DNA of 64,000 nt from Callorhinus ursinus. Its lineage: Eukaryota; Chordata; Mammalia; Carnivora; Otariidae. Location: NCBI RefSeq assembly GCF_003265705.1, contig NW_020312828.1, positions 52,563,627 to 52,627,626 on the forward strand, read 5' to 3'. Position numbers and translations under genes: made by a program. The notes beneath the pieces are model-generated. The model was not told where the DNA came from. It was given only the letters and a program-made list of their open reading frames with translations, and did no database searches. Shown here in pieces: positions 34,207 through 45,679 of the stretch; within the stretch, counting starts at the first letter, position 1; every line of letters begins with the position of its first letter.

Positions 34207-35159
34207 GAGAGTTAATTCTGAAAGTAACTGATCATTGCTGAAAAAACCCAAAGAGTTCTGAGAATCATAGTCATTTCTTATTTAAGCAAGGGATCTTAGA
34301 AATAAAATACTCATTTATTTTCATCTTGAAAAATGTTGGCTGCTATTAGTTATACATGTGTAATGTGTCTAGCTATGTACAGCCATCATTATTATAGGCA
34401 GTAAGGGCTAGATTTAGTTTGTGTTATGTTAAAAATACATAATAGAAATGGGTGACCTGGTTAACAGTGGACTGTTGATAGAAATAAAGTAGTTCAGTTA
34501 ATCCTGACCTTGGACCATTTAAGAACATTACAAAACAAACACACTTTCCCAGCTATTTTGCAACTTAAATAGTTTGGTATTAATTCTGTTGAGGCTGACA
34601 TTTTTATATAAATAAATATTTATTTAGCAGTATAAAGTATCATTCTGGTGAAAATTTGGTAGTATCTATAGCTCTTCATTTACCTTTTATGAGCTTCTCT
34701 TTTTCCAGCTGTCTCTTAATCCAAAGGTTCAGCTTGGGTCCTGAACTCTTCTCATGCTATACAGTTTTCCTAGCAGCTCTCAATCAATTTGCCTATAGAC
34801 AATATGCCAATGAATAATTATCCAAAAGGCAATTTCCTAAGTGGCTAAGCCTGTGAAAGCCACTCCCTGAAAGACATGGCTTTTTGCAAATTGCTTTTTG
34901 GTAAAATTATCCATGTTCCTCTCTGGATGAGTGACCTTTTCCATTCACAGGGATTGAACTACCATTGTACTCATGTCTCCCGCATCCATATCACTTGTAT
35001 GACATTCAACTTGTATGTTCCCCCGACACATTAAATTTTATATGCCTAAAATTCCCCTTCTCAGTTCTATTAATTCCAAATTGTTCCTTCAGTATTTCAG
35101 ATCTCAATGAAAAGCACCACTTGGCACCCACTTTCCCAAATCAGGAACCTGAGTCATTA

Positions 35160-35490
35160 TAGATGTATTTATTCTCTCATTACCCTCTATGTGCAATCAC
35201 TTGCCTAGTCCTGCTGATTTCAATCTCCTAATTAAATAGAGGAATAAAATCATCATATCTGTGTTTCCCATAGACTCCTAAGTGCTTCTCAATCAATCGT
35301 CCTCTCCTCATCATTGTTGCATACTAATGAAGGTTGGGTCTGCCCATTCCATTTCTCTCTAAGTCACTCCAGGACTATTAAAATGAGATCATAATCTGCC
35401 TCCATCTAATTTTCTCTTTCACATTCTTCCTCTACTTTGCTACTAGAATAAGCTACATTCCCGTATTTAAAATTATGTACAGACTCCCTG
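35160..35490 (+). repeat. Probable L2 LINE internal fragment
   Basis: CTAAGTCACTCCAGGACTATT, TCTGCCTCCATCTAATTTTC and ATGTACAGACTCCCTGTTGTC resemble the L2 3' region upstream of the copy at 35805. Diverged. Confidence 0.4.
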
Positions 35491-35804
35491 TTGTCTATAG
35501 CAGTGGTTCCCAAAAGTTTCCACGAAACACCAAACCTTGCACTAAACTTCAAATAAGTTTAGAAAATGCTCCAAATGCTGTAAGATAACACACAAATACT
35601 GCAAGATCATCTGGGTCCAAATAAGTTTAGAAAATACTGCATATTATATCCTCCTCCTGCAAAAGCACAAAGGCCACTGATGCAATAAAGGTCCTAAAAA
35701 GACTTGAAGAAAACCAATACATAACACTGTCCGATCCAGCTTATCCCAGATGCATTTGACTTACGGTCTCTTTTTTTCCCCAAGTAACAGCTATTAATAA
35801 GCCT

Positions 35805-36255
35805 TGGGACACATTTTGAAAATGCTGGCACACTGTGACTCAATCATGCTAAGGTGCCGAAGTCAAGGGCTTGAGCCAGTCCACCGATTCCCTGCTCTGT
35901 TCACCTCACGTTCTGGGCATGTGGTACGACTTGCAGTTCCTCATGAGCAGTACATTCCTTCCCACGCGTCTTTGGCATGTTGCTCCCTTTCCCTGAAATG
36001 CCCTATTTTACACCCACCACCACTTCCACCTTCTAACTCTTACTCATCTTTCAAAACACGTCTCAAATTTCATCTCCTCTAGGAAACTTTCTGACCTTTC
36101 TGATCTATCTTTGGTTTCCCTCACAACGTCCTCCTACTCATCACAGCACTTAGCATCTTTTAACTAAAACAAGCTTTATTTCCCCCATGTCTACATCTCC
36201 TCAGGAACCAAATCATCAGTACAGAGTAAGTGCTCAAGAAATAGCTATTGAACTG
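35805..36255 (+). repeat. L2 LINE 3' region
   Basis: GCTCCCTTTCCCTGAAATGC, TTCTAACTCTTACTCATC, TTTCAAAACACGTCTCAAATTTC, CCTCTAGGAAACTTTCTGACC and GTAAGTGCTCAAGAAATAGC follow the L2 3' region. The 92-codon open frame here is incidental. Confidence 0.85.
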
Positions 36256-36430
36256 AAATGAACCGGCCCTATGATGAAGATAATAAATGATGATATAGTA
36301 AGGTTTTTAGGAAGGTATAACATACCATAATCCCTCAGTATTTCTTAAGTGCATTCGAAAAATTGTTTTCTTTTAAAAAAGGCAGTTTGTAGTATGCATC
36401 TTATTTCTTTAATTAATGTCATTCCATTTA

Positions 36431-36520
36431 TTTATTTATTTATTTTAAATTTTACTTAGTTAACATACAGTGCAGTATTGGTTTCTGGAGTAGAATGCAG
36501 TGATTCATCACCTACATACC
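36431..36520 (-). mobile_element. Very short 5'-truncated carnivoran LINE-1, antisense
   Basis: About 90 bases: T-rich tail complement, then TTAGTTAACATACAGTGCAG, GTTTCTGGAGTAGAATGC, AGTGATTCATCACCTACATA, which is the antisense end of the young carnivoran LINE-1 3' UTR. The perfect 15-base target duplication ATGTCATTCCATTTA lies at 36416-36430 and 36521-36535. Confidence 0.93.
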
Positions 36521-37129
36521 ATGTCATTCCATTTACTAATGTTAGTGATTTGTAGTGAAATTTTCCTTTTCACTTGCATCTGCATGTCTTGATCATTCAT
36601 ATCAGATATTCAAACTTTTTTTCTTTACTAAAAACAAGGGAAAAAAAGAAAGAAACTGCTGAAAATGCTCACTACAACAACATTCAACTGTGGAATTGCA
36701 CCACCACTTTGGATCTTGAAACACAAACATTACCTAAAGCCAATGTAAGGACACTGAATCCAGGCCTTTGTTCAACCTTATTCAACAACAGCTGTTCTTC
36801 ATTTTATTTATCTCAAATCTACCAATCCTGTTTAGGCTGTGAAGCAAGCCTAGGCCAAGCCTCCTGTGTTTAGGTGTACATAAAAGATGACAGCTTTCCT
36901 CCTGAGTAAAATTACCTCATGCCATGTTTCCCCCAAAATCTCAACTCACTTATATTCAAGATATAGGTTTCCAAGAGTGAGCAGAGATCATTGACCAAGT
37001 TTGATGTCCTTACCAACTTATGTGTGAATACAGGTTGTGCCCATAGGTGTAATGTATAACAAATGTTTGAGATGAATAGTCACCAATCCTAACTGACTTA
37101 CCTCCCATTAAAGATTATCTCCTTCACTT

Positions 37130-37215
37130 ACTCATTTATTCATTCATTTGATAAATGTATGCTGAGCACCTATTATGTGATGGGTACTATGTTGTCAAAA
37201 GGCCACAGTGGGATA
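37130..37215 (+). repeat. Short ancient repeat fragment (L1ME/MIR-like start)
   Basis: TTATTCATTCATTTGATAAATG, then GAGCACCTATTATGTGATGGG: the opening of a common ancient repeat. Confidence 0.5.
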
Positions 37216-37289
37216 TTAATACTAAACATAAGCGTAAATAATATATTAAAAAATAGTAAATATAAATATAAATAATGGTTGTACATACT

Positions 37290-37515
37290 GAGTACATACA
37301 ATGTGTAAGGTGCCATGCTAAAGTCATGTGTGTGTATTATCCCATTTGATCTTTACAACAAGCTTGTGAGGTCAGTGCATTGCTATTCCTTTTCATATAA
37401 TAGGATACTGAGACTTAGAGATGTTGGTATAGCACCTGAGATCACAGAGCTAGCAAACATCAGAGCCACATCTGAATCCAGACATTCTGTCTACTGTGAA
37501 ACCCCTGTGCTTGCC
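37290..37515 (-). repeat. MIR SINE, antisense
   Basis: GTATTATCCCATTTGATCTTTAC, CAAGCTTGTGAGGTCAGTG, GATACTGAGACTTAGAG and ATCACAGAGCTAGCAAAC are antisense MIR. A 110-codon open frame (37315-37647) starts inside it and is not a gene. Confidence 0.85.
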
Positions 37516-37519
37516 AGGC

Positions 37520-39040
37520 AAAAGAGCCCAACAGTGGTCACACAATACCGCTCTACCATCAAACTTCCCATAGACATGTTCCTTGCCCAACTGCTGTTAT
37601 ACGACATCTTAAATAGAATTGATGAGGAACAATTTCAAGGGTTTTAAAGTGACGAAGGCATAGGAAATCAAATTAAAATGTTTATTTTTTAATCAAACAA
37701 CTTTGGAGTATATGGTACTAGCAAGTATTCGATGAATATTAACTGATTGTAGTTAATGGTAAACTGTAGTTATGTGGTTGTACTGTGTGACCTTTGAGGT
37801 ACCTTCAACCAGGAGATTCTGTGATTAAAGAAGTGGCTTAATCTAGTTGTTTCTAGATCCCATCTCCAGACTGTCTCTCAAAAATCACATTTAATTCAGG
37901 CTATTTTCAAAGGAATGGACTGGACTAAGCAAGCCACTCATCCATATTTATACCAAAAGAAAGAGGTCACCTGCAGAGGAGTGGCCAGTTAGGACATATT
38001 TTGTCTCAACTTGTAACCTGTGACAGAATGGAACTCAAGATATAAAACAGAGCAAACGTGATGTATGGCATCATGGAAGAACAGTCAGGAAGAAGCACTA
38101 TTTTGTCCAGCTGTGCAACAAATGAATTTTCTCTAGATAAGTATTTTAAAACAGTGATAAATGTTTTTTATAGATCCAACAAACTAGAAGTTGCTTTACA
38201 GGATTTGATCAGTGTAATGAATTATAGTGGATCCTGAACGTACAAAGAATGCAATTCCCTGATGTTCATCTTGTAAATTTCCTGCCCTACTCCAGCCCCT
38301 GGCTCACTTAACCATACATTCTCCCCATAGGCCAAAAAACAAGATTGCTTGAACAGTGTATTTCCTGACTAATCTATTAAGATGGCTGCTTGGGTTATAC
38401 AATATTCCCAACCCAAAGGCTACTCAGTGGCAAGAGAAAATAATCCCTTTTTTAATTAAGAAGGAAAAAATATCAGACTGAATTCCAAGCTATTTGACCA
38501 GTTTGACCTGGTCTTAGACCTCATTCACATTTCCATGAGCTCAGAGGTGAACTCCAAATCCCACTTTAGGTTCAAGTTTTGTTTAAAGTACTGTTCAGGG
38601 GAAAAGAGTCATTTTTCTAGCTGTCCTGGAATTTGAATGTCAGTAAGGTGATAACCAGGTGCCAAAGTGATAGGCTGTTATAATATAACATGATCCAAAG
38701 TCCATTTATGCTCAGAAGTTCTGGGCTTTGCAGCAAGAACTGAAATGTTGTGCATCAATTCCTATGTCCTGAATGTATCTTTTCCCCACGGAAAGCAGCA
38801 TTTTCACAGGAATTTTGGAGCTGGGTCAACCAGTGACCTGAAATTATATTTAAGTCCAGGGTCCCTACATTCCTTAAGGAGGCATCTGTAGCAAAGCAAA
38901 TAAAATACCTTATGTAAGACAGTAAAACTTGTAGCAACAATATGACCATATAATCACTGTCACTTAAAAAAAAAACTGTGTGATCAGAATGAGAGAGCAC
39001 ACCAGTAATTTAGCTCATGATGGAAACACTCCAATTTAAT
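37520..39040. other. No recognised gene
   Basis: Unique AT-rich DNA. No transposon or exon-like signature was recognised. Confidence 0.5.
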
Positions 39041-39044
39041 CTGC

Positions 39045-39270
39045 TTGAAGGCAGCATATCCTAGTTATTAAAAGCATCATCCCCAACAAGCATAGATCTT
39101 GCTTCAAATCCTGCCTTGGGTATAAAACAGAAGTCTCAGTTTCTATAACTGTATCTTATGGAATTATTATGTAGTTTAAATGTGAAATGTAGTTAAAAGC
39201 TCTTATTATACTGTTTGGCACACAGAAAACACTCAGCAAATACTTGCTGCCAGGATTTACCCATTCAACC
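39045..39270 (+). repeat. MIR SINE
   Basis: GGCAGCATATCCTAGTTATT, CTTCAAATCCTGCCTTGGG, AAGTCTCAGTTTCTATAACTG and CTGTTTGGCACACAGAAAAC are in sense MIR order. Confidence 0.78.
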
Positions 39271-40034
39271 AACAATTATGGAAAGTCTACAAGGGTCAGG
39301 GACTAAGAAAGGACTACGGGAAACAGATAAAAAGAACTAAAAGCAGGATGACAATATGGTTAAAACACTGTTTTTAAGGTTTTTGTTTTTTAACTTTCAT
39401 GTTCTTGGATATTTTCCCATTGGCCCTGTTTCTTCTCTAAAGCTTCTCTAAAACTGGATGCCATATCTGAAATTTCTTTTGAATGGCTTTTCTAGTATAC
39501 AATGATTACTTTGTGGTTGACTAATTTTTCTCTGCCAAAGGGCAAATTTGAAAGTTTATGAAGTATACACTCAACCAATAACATAGCAAAGGCTCAGTCA
39601 TACTTTCTTATATATTAGTCCTATCACTGCTGAGATCATACCATGGGCTCTGAAGAGACTGATAGGATTAGAGGACCTTTATGAAATTAGAACCTCTAAA
39701 GACTAAAACTCTTCCCACTGAGATGCCCTAACCCCAACAGAGACTTAACTTTTTCAGAACTGCTCAAGGTATCAGGAGTCAGAATCTCATCAGGATGTAG
39801 CTGCTAGTCTGTCCTCACTCAACAACTTTGTTGCTGTGACTCTAAGTACATGGCAAAAGTGTCATGGACTGGATTAAAAACTGTGTTTGTTCACACATAT
39901 ATGCATGTACTTGTACACATGTGGGCTGCGTGTGTGTATTTTCAAAGTTACCTACAGAAACATTCCATCTGCAAATGATAGAAGTGAGCCACAAAAAGAT
40001 AATATAAATTGCTGAATTAAAATGAATATATATA

Positions 40035-40230
40035 GGGGCGCCTGGGTGGCTCAGTCGTTGAGCGTCTGCCTTCGGCTCAGGTCATGATCCCAGGGTCCTG
40101 GGATCGAGCCCCACATCGGGCTCCCTGCTTTGCGGGAAGCCTGCTTCTCCCTCTCCCACTCCCCCTGCTTGTGTCCCCTCTCTCACTGTGTCTCTCTCTG
40201 TCAAATAAATAAAATCTTAAAAAAATAAAA
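40035..40230 (+). mobile_element. Can-SINE, sense, well preserved
   Basis: GGGGCGCCTGGGTGGCTCAG head, GTCGTTGAGCGTCTGCC, GGGATCGAGCCCCACATCGG, AATAAATAAAATCTTAAAAA tail. The perfect 17-base target duplication TAAAATGAATATATATA lies at 40018-40034 and 40231-40247. One of the youngest-looking repeats in the window. Confidence 0.97.
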
Positions 40231-40311
40231 TAAAATGAATATATATAATTAAAATTAGTGGTTTTGTAAACCGGTGATATAATCCCATTGTCTTCTGAAC
40301 TTGATATTTTA

Positions 40312-40502
40312 TTTTTTAAAGGATTTTATTTATTTGAGAGAGAGAGAGAGAGAGAGCAAGCACGAGCGGGGGGTGGGGGAGCAGAGGGAGAAGCAGACTC
40401 TCCACTGAGCAGGGAGCCCCACACAGGGCTAAATCCCAGGACCCTGAGATCATGACCTGAGGTAAAGGTAGACACTTAACCAAATGAACCACCCAGGCAC
40501 CC
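40312..40502 (-). mobile_element. Can-SINE, antisense
   Basis: TTTTTTAAAGGATTTTATTTATTTG, a GAGAGAGAGA tract (about 40336-40356), GAGAAGCAGACTCTCC, GAACCACCCAGGCACCCC. The perfect 12-base target duplication CTTGATATTTTA lies at 40300-40311 and 40503-40514. It faces the sense SINE 81 bases to the left. Confidence 0.96.
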
Positions 40503-40799
40503 CTTGATATTTTAATATTAATTATATGATTCAACTTGCTGTTTTACCTACATAAAAGCTCTAAAAATGTTATTGTCTTTGGCTCATTAGTTTGATCTCA
40601 AAAGAATTTTGAAACTAATTTCATTAAATTTTGAGCTGTGAATCCATTTTCTTTTTTTGACTTTGGATAAAACTTACATTAATTTTAATTTTTACACCAT
40701 GAATACAATCCAGCATTGGCATCATCAGGTTATGACCCAAGTTATGACTTTAGGACTGAATATGTTTCTAATACAATTCATCTTAAATTTTTTTTGGAA

Positions 40800-40975
40800 A
40801 CAGGGTAGGAAAGTGCTGGTTCCTGGGTTAGAATGGTAGTTCTGTGTTGTCACTGACTAATGATGGGAAACCAACCAAGTCACAATTTCTCTGAGTCTCA
40901 GTTCTCTCACTAATAAAATAGGAATCACACTAATGAGTACCAAGGCCCATCCCAGTTTTTAAACTCTATGAATCT
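40800..40975 (+). repeat. MIR-like fragment
   Basis: GTCACAATTTCTCTGAGTCTC, AGTTCTCTCACTAATAAAATAGG and CAAGGCCCATCCCAG resemble MIR in sense; diverged. Confidence 0.55.
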
Positions 40976-41234
40976 TTGTTTCAACTAATAGTTAATGCTT
41001 AGATTATCTGATGAATGCAAAATAAAACATGTTTTTACTTAAAAATTAATATAAGCATATATATACTTCAAGAAACTTAACTGTGAAAGAATATTTGAGT
41101 TGAGGGTTAGAAACATTCCTTTAAAATACTTCATACTATAAGCTAAATTCAAATAACTACTTCAGAAACTTTTACTTTTAAGAAACTGCTTGGAAGAAAT
41201 AATTGTGTTAAGTACAGGGAGGATGACAAAGAAG

Positions 41235-41435
41235 ATTTTAATATCAGAAAGATCTAAATTTAAATCTTGTGTTCATGGTATCATCTTGGGGTAAATTATA
41301 TCATCTCCTAGGCCTCAGTTTCCTCATCTGTAAAGTAGGGATAATATGTACCTCCTAAGGCTGTTGTAAAGATTAATGAGACTTACAAGGCATCTACATG
41401 ATGACTGGTACAGGATAAACACTCAACTATAACCC
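41235..41435 (+). repeat. MIR SINE
   Basis: CCTAGGCCTCAGTTTCCTCATC, TGTAAAGTAGGGATAATATG, TAAGGCTGTTGTAAAGATTAA and CAGGATAAACACTCAAC are a well-kept MIR 3' half. Confidence 0.9.
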
Positions 41436-41529
41436 ACTTTTTCTTTTTCCTTTCTAAAAGTCTTTGTACTAAGGGCAAGGAATTCTTGTTTAAGTAGAAG
41501 CGAGAGTGAAATCAATAGGCCATGAATCT

Positions 41530-41765
41530 CCTGAGTCTTGGAAGGCAATATTTCATAGCAGTTACCAATGTGCAATTTAGGGTCTTACAGACTTGCATTC
41601 AAATTCAAGCTCTGTTACTTATTACCTTTGGGAGCATAGGCAATTTATTTAAGTTCGCTGAAATGCAGTTTTTCATCTGTCAATTGGTTATTATAAGGCT
41701 TAAAAGAGAATGCAGAATAGTATCTATATCACATCATTAGAACTCAATAAATTGTAGCTTTATCT
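41530..41765 (+). repeat. MIR SINE
   Basis: CTTGCATTCAAATTCAAGCTC, TTTGGGAGCATAGGCAATTT, ATGCAGTTTTTCATCTGTC and ATTAGAACTCAATAAATTG are in sense MIR order. Second MIR in a row. Confidence 0.75.
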
Positions 41766-41769
41766 ACAT

Positions 41770-43930
41770 ATATTAGTTTATATTCTCCAAACTTCAAACA
41801 GTGACTGGAATAAAGAAGGAAATTAATGAATATTTCTGAAGGAATGACTAAGCAAATGATTGTTCCTCAGTTGATGAACAACACTGAGAATCTCTGTGTC
41901 TTCTGAGAGCAAGGCAGGCCCTGGAATCCCACAGCTTCCTATGGAAGGCATGTCATTTTCAAAGACATCTTTCTTGACATGAAAACAATGCCATGTAAAC
42001 CACTTGTGTTCCTTTTATGGAACCAACTGGGGATTCCTCGTGTTTTTTGTCCTCAGTTAGAAAAATCTTCTGTGACACTTTTCGTGGGTGTACCCCTGAT
42101 TGTCTATAGCCAAACACCGGGGAGGTGGGTGGTGGGGGGGGTGGATATGGCTAAAAACTTTGGGAAATCTGAAATAAAGGTTAGATCAGTCCCAGTGGGT
42201 ATTCTTGAATTGGTTCCACAAAAAAGATCTAAAAATTGTTGTTTACTCATATAAATATAAGTTAAGAAATACTGGCACTTCATTAGATTTAAACAGCAAC
42301 AATGACAAAATGACATTAGGGAATTTATACTTTGATGGGTATGTATCTCTAGAATCCAAAAATATGAGTTCTATTATTAGAACATTTAAAATAAAATTAT
42401 ATTATAATTTTAGACTGACATTTAAAAAACAACGTGTGGGCTCCCTCTACTGGATCTTCAGACTGTTAAGGGCCAGAAACAGGTTTAGTACCTTATAGCT
42501 ACTTAATCAATTGGATTACTCATGGTGATGAAATTAACACAAAGAAGTGATGAGGATCCATCTCCAAATCCACAGTAAAACAGTTTGCCAAATAAAGAAG
42601 CTGAAATATAGCAAGCACTTTATTTTGTTTTGTTTTAAGTAGGAGACAACAGATTTTTTATGTTTTTAAAAGGAGGCATAGACTTTCTTCAGAAAAGGGT
42701 CACATGTGGTCCATGGTGCCTGTTGCCAGAGTAACCATGTCCTCTGTCTATACATGTCAAGGCCAGTTGCTTCGTTTGGAGACAATCAGATGCAAAGTTA
42801 ATCAGAGTTAGGTCAAAGGAAACAGAAAATGCAAATTATGATGTTCACGCTGCTTCAGAAAAATTACAATGTGGTTATCCCGCAACTCAACTTAGAAAAG
42901 TTTCTACTTTAATAACGAATTTCTTTAAATTTTATTAATATTACTGTCTCCTTAAAAAATATGTTCTGGTAAATATATAAGCACTTCATGCCTTTGCATT
43001 GGGGACTTTCTCTATTTACTAAACTTGGAAGGAGATGTGAGGACAAAATGTTCTTTAATAAAATTAGAACTTTTCTCTTCCGAGAGTCATAAAACATTTA
43101 TCCAAAACTCTATAAAAATATTACCCTTTTAGTTTATACAGTGTTTCTGAATAAGGTTGTTCTTCTTCCTTTTTTTTTTTTTTTAATGCCCAATGATCCT
43201 GAATTTAGATGCTGCATTTAAAAACTGTTTGCTGAAGGAAGGCTATAATTAGTATAAGGAATATTGTATTCCACTTTGAGAATGGGAAGTTATTGGTTTG
43301 CTTTGTTTGTTTATATGAAGAACAGAAACAGAACTTACTGCAGAAGACTGGAGTTTCATCTATTACTTAATTTAGTGTAGATTTTTACAGCGAGACGCAC
43401 ATTTAAATATACAACTGAGTGCTCATGTATTCACGAAAAAACACTATTTTGTCAAGTGTCATGGACTTTACACTATTATTTACTTTTTATTATAAAATTT
43501 CCAAACCCATAAAATTTTTTTAAAAAACCTTATTTCGTAAGTATTGATAGTGGTTTCTATTTCAAAAATAGCCACAAATATATCAATATATTTAAAATTA
43601 CCTCTTTCATAATATTTCTAGAAAGGTAACCAAAACAATTCCTTAAGTTGAAAAGTCTAAGTAACTAGCTACAAGGATGATATAGTTCCTTGTTTTGCTT
43701 GTAAAGGTTAAGCACATATTTCCCCAAAGTCTTCATTTTTCATTTTCTCTCTTATGGTACATTATGTTACTGGAAATTTCAAAAAAATCTTCATCAAAAA
43801 GGAGCGCATAGCCATTACTTCCTTTCCTGCAGGGTTTCCCCTTGGGCCCACCTCTCAAAAGAGCTAGAGAAGCTAAGCAGAAAAGATGTATATGGTAAAG
43901 ATATGAATGTAGAATGAACTATGGATAGTC
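41770..43930. other. No recognised gene
   Basis: Mostly unique AT-rich sequence, including a G-rich spot GGTGGGTGGTGGGGGGGGTGG near 42123. Open frames at 41979-42254 and 42205-42498 have no recognisable similarity. Confidence 0.5.
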
Positions 43931-44138
43931 TTTTTTTCTTTTAAGATTGATTGATTGATTGATTGATTGATTTTAGAGTTTGAGAGAGAGAGAGGGAGAG
44001 CAAGCAAGCAGAGGGAGAGAGCGAATCTCAAGCAGACTCCTGGCAGGATATAGGGCTCGATCTCATGACCCTGAGATCATGACCTGAGCTGAAATCAAGA
44101 ATTGGACACCCAACCGAGTGAGCCACCCAAGGTGCCCC
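43931..44138 (-). mobile_element. Can-SINE, antisense, with (GATT)n tail expansion
   Basis: TTTTAAGATTGATTGATTGATT continuing to about six GATT units (43946-43972) replaces the usual TTTATTTATTT complement of the tail. The body then follows through GAGCAAGCAAGCAGAGG to GAGCCACCCAAGGTGCCCC. No clear target duplication was seen. Confidence 0.92.
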
Positions 44139-44555
44139 AAGAGAAAGTGTCTTATATATACAGTGACCATATGCTCCATTTTACTGGAGACAATCTTGGT
44201 TAATGCCTGTTTACCTGGCATAATTATTAACTGTGATTTCATTCTCAAAAATATCTGCTTTCAATGACAAATTATAGGACTATCCTATTTACAGTATAAG
44301 TACTTCTGACTGCATTACCATTTGTTTTCTAGAACATCATTTCCAAATGTACATTTACCTGAACTTGAATCTCTCCATATATCAGGAGTTCTATAGTTAT
44401 CTGAGAAATGCCACATACTATATTCAATAGTCTTCTTGGTGAGTCTAAGATACATTCACACATTTAAGGCTGTTAAATTTTGCTTACTCCAAAAATTCTG
44501 AAATTCTGGACTATCATCAGCCCCCTCATTTTTTTGCATAATTCTTATTAATATA

Positions 44556-44646
44556 ATGCAACATGGAGCTGTAACTATGCATAGTTACATGAACATTGCA
44601 ATAATATGATGCAACATGAAGCTATAACTATCCATAGTTACAAGAG
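44556..44646. repeat. 53-base imperfect tandem duplication with palindrome
   Basis: ATGCAACATGGAGCTGTAAC at 44556 recurs as ATGCAACATGAAGCTATAAC at 44609. The first copy contains the perfect 20-base palindrome TGTAACTATGCATAGTTACA (44570-44589). The second copy has one central mismatch in the palindrome core (ATAACTATCCATAGTTAC). Confidence 0.88.
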
Positions 44647-44999
44647 AACTGAGTTCTAATTAGCACAGGATCCATTCACTATTCCTATACTTATTTTACT
44701 GCACCCCATCTGAAGAATTAAAATTGTGGAGAAACAAAGGTACCCATTAGAATGCCAGCTATAAGAATTCTGCTAGAGAATACCAAGGGTGCTCTAATTT
44801 AAAGTAAAAAGTGTTCATAAAGCTCATGTCTACAATGCTTAGCTAGAAATTAGATTGCATTTCCCCACACATTCCACCGAATCCAGCTCTTTATTTAGTC
44901 CTTATTATGTTCAAAGCACTAGTTACACACTATTTGAGGATGCATAACAGAAACTGTTGTATCCAAGGACTTAGAGTGGGTAAGAGACTCGTCTCCATT

Positions 45000-45250
45000 C
45001 CTGATATCACTTACTCTGTTCATTTATTGTCCATACCACTCATAGGCTTCTACCACACTATGTAATTTTTAATTGATTTTATTTACTCTTTATTTTCTGT
45101 TTCCTGAACTAAAATTTCTTAAGAGTAAATGCTTTGTCTCTTTTATTCAAAGAGACTTTATTTTGTTTCTCTTAATTTACCTCAAACATTAAAAATAGTA
45201 GCACAAAGTCTAGACTTAATCAATTTTTCTTGAATGAACAAATTAATGAC
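45000..45250 (+). repeat. Probable L2 LINE 3' end
   Basis: CACTTACTCTGTTCATTTATTG, TTCCTGAACTAAAATTTCTTAAG, GAGTAAATGCTTTGTCTC, and an ending TTTTTCTTGAATGAACAAAT follow the L2 3' end. Confidence 0.6.
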
Positions 45251-45424
45251 TAAATGAACTTCTTAAGGGAACCCTTAGTCATGGGGCCTAGTTCATTATA
45301 GGCATGTTTTTTGAAGAATGAAGAAATGAAGGTAGAAATGCATGAGAAAACAGGTATGTAGTTGGATCTCAGAGAAATACATAGATTGGAAAGTTATGCT
45401 AAGAATGAAAAAACTTGAATGTCA

Positions 45425-45670
45425 TGTTAATGGTCTAGTTACCACTTATTGTGCAATTACTATGGGTCATGCACTGTCAGGAATAATATCAACATATTTC
45501 TATACCAAACCCAAAAGGTAAATATTATTTGCCCCTTATTTTAGATGAGAAAACAGAATCTTATGAAGGGTTAAGTAATTTGTCCCAAATCATATAAAAG
45601 TTGGCAGTGAAGCTAGTCAAATCTAATAATCTCTGACTCCAAGATTTATGTTCATTATACTGCCTTTCAT
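45425..45670 (-). repeat. MIR SINE, antisense
   Basis: ATTACTATGGGTCATGCACTG, CCCCTTATTTTAGATGAG, GGGTTAAGTAATTTGTCCC and CTCTGACTCCAAGATTTATG are antisense MIR. Confidence 0.82.
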
Positions 45671-45679
45671 TAGGCAGTA

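Noticed and set aside
37315..37647. 110-codon plus-strand open frame
   Set aside because: The first two thirds lie in an antisense MIR; no domain is recognised.
42115..42145. G-quadruplex at the GGTGGGTGGTGGGGGGGG tract
   Set aside because: The G-runs could allow it, but the site is isolated, not near a promoter or transcript end, and may be microsatellite-like.
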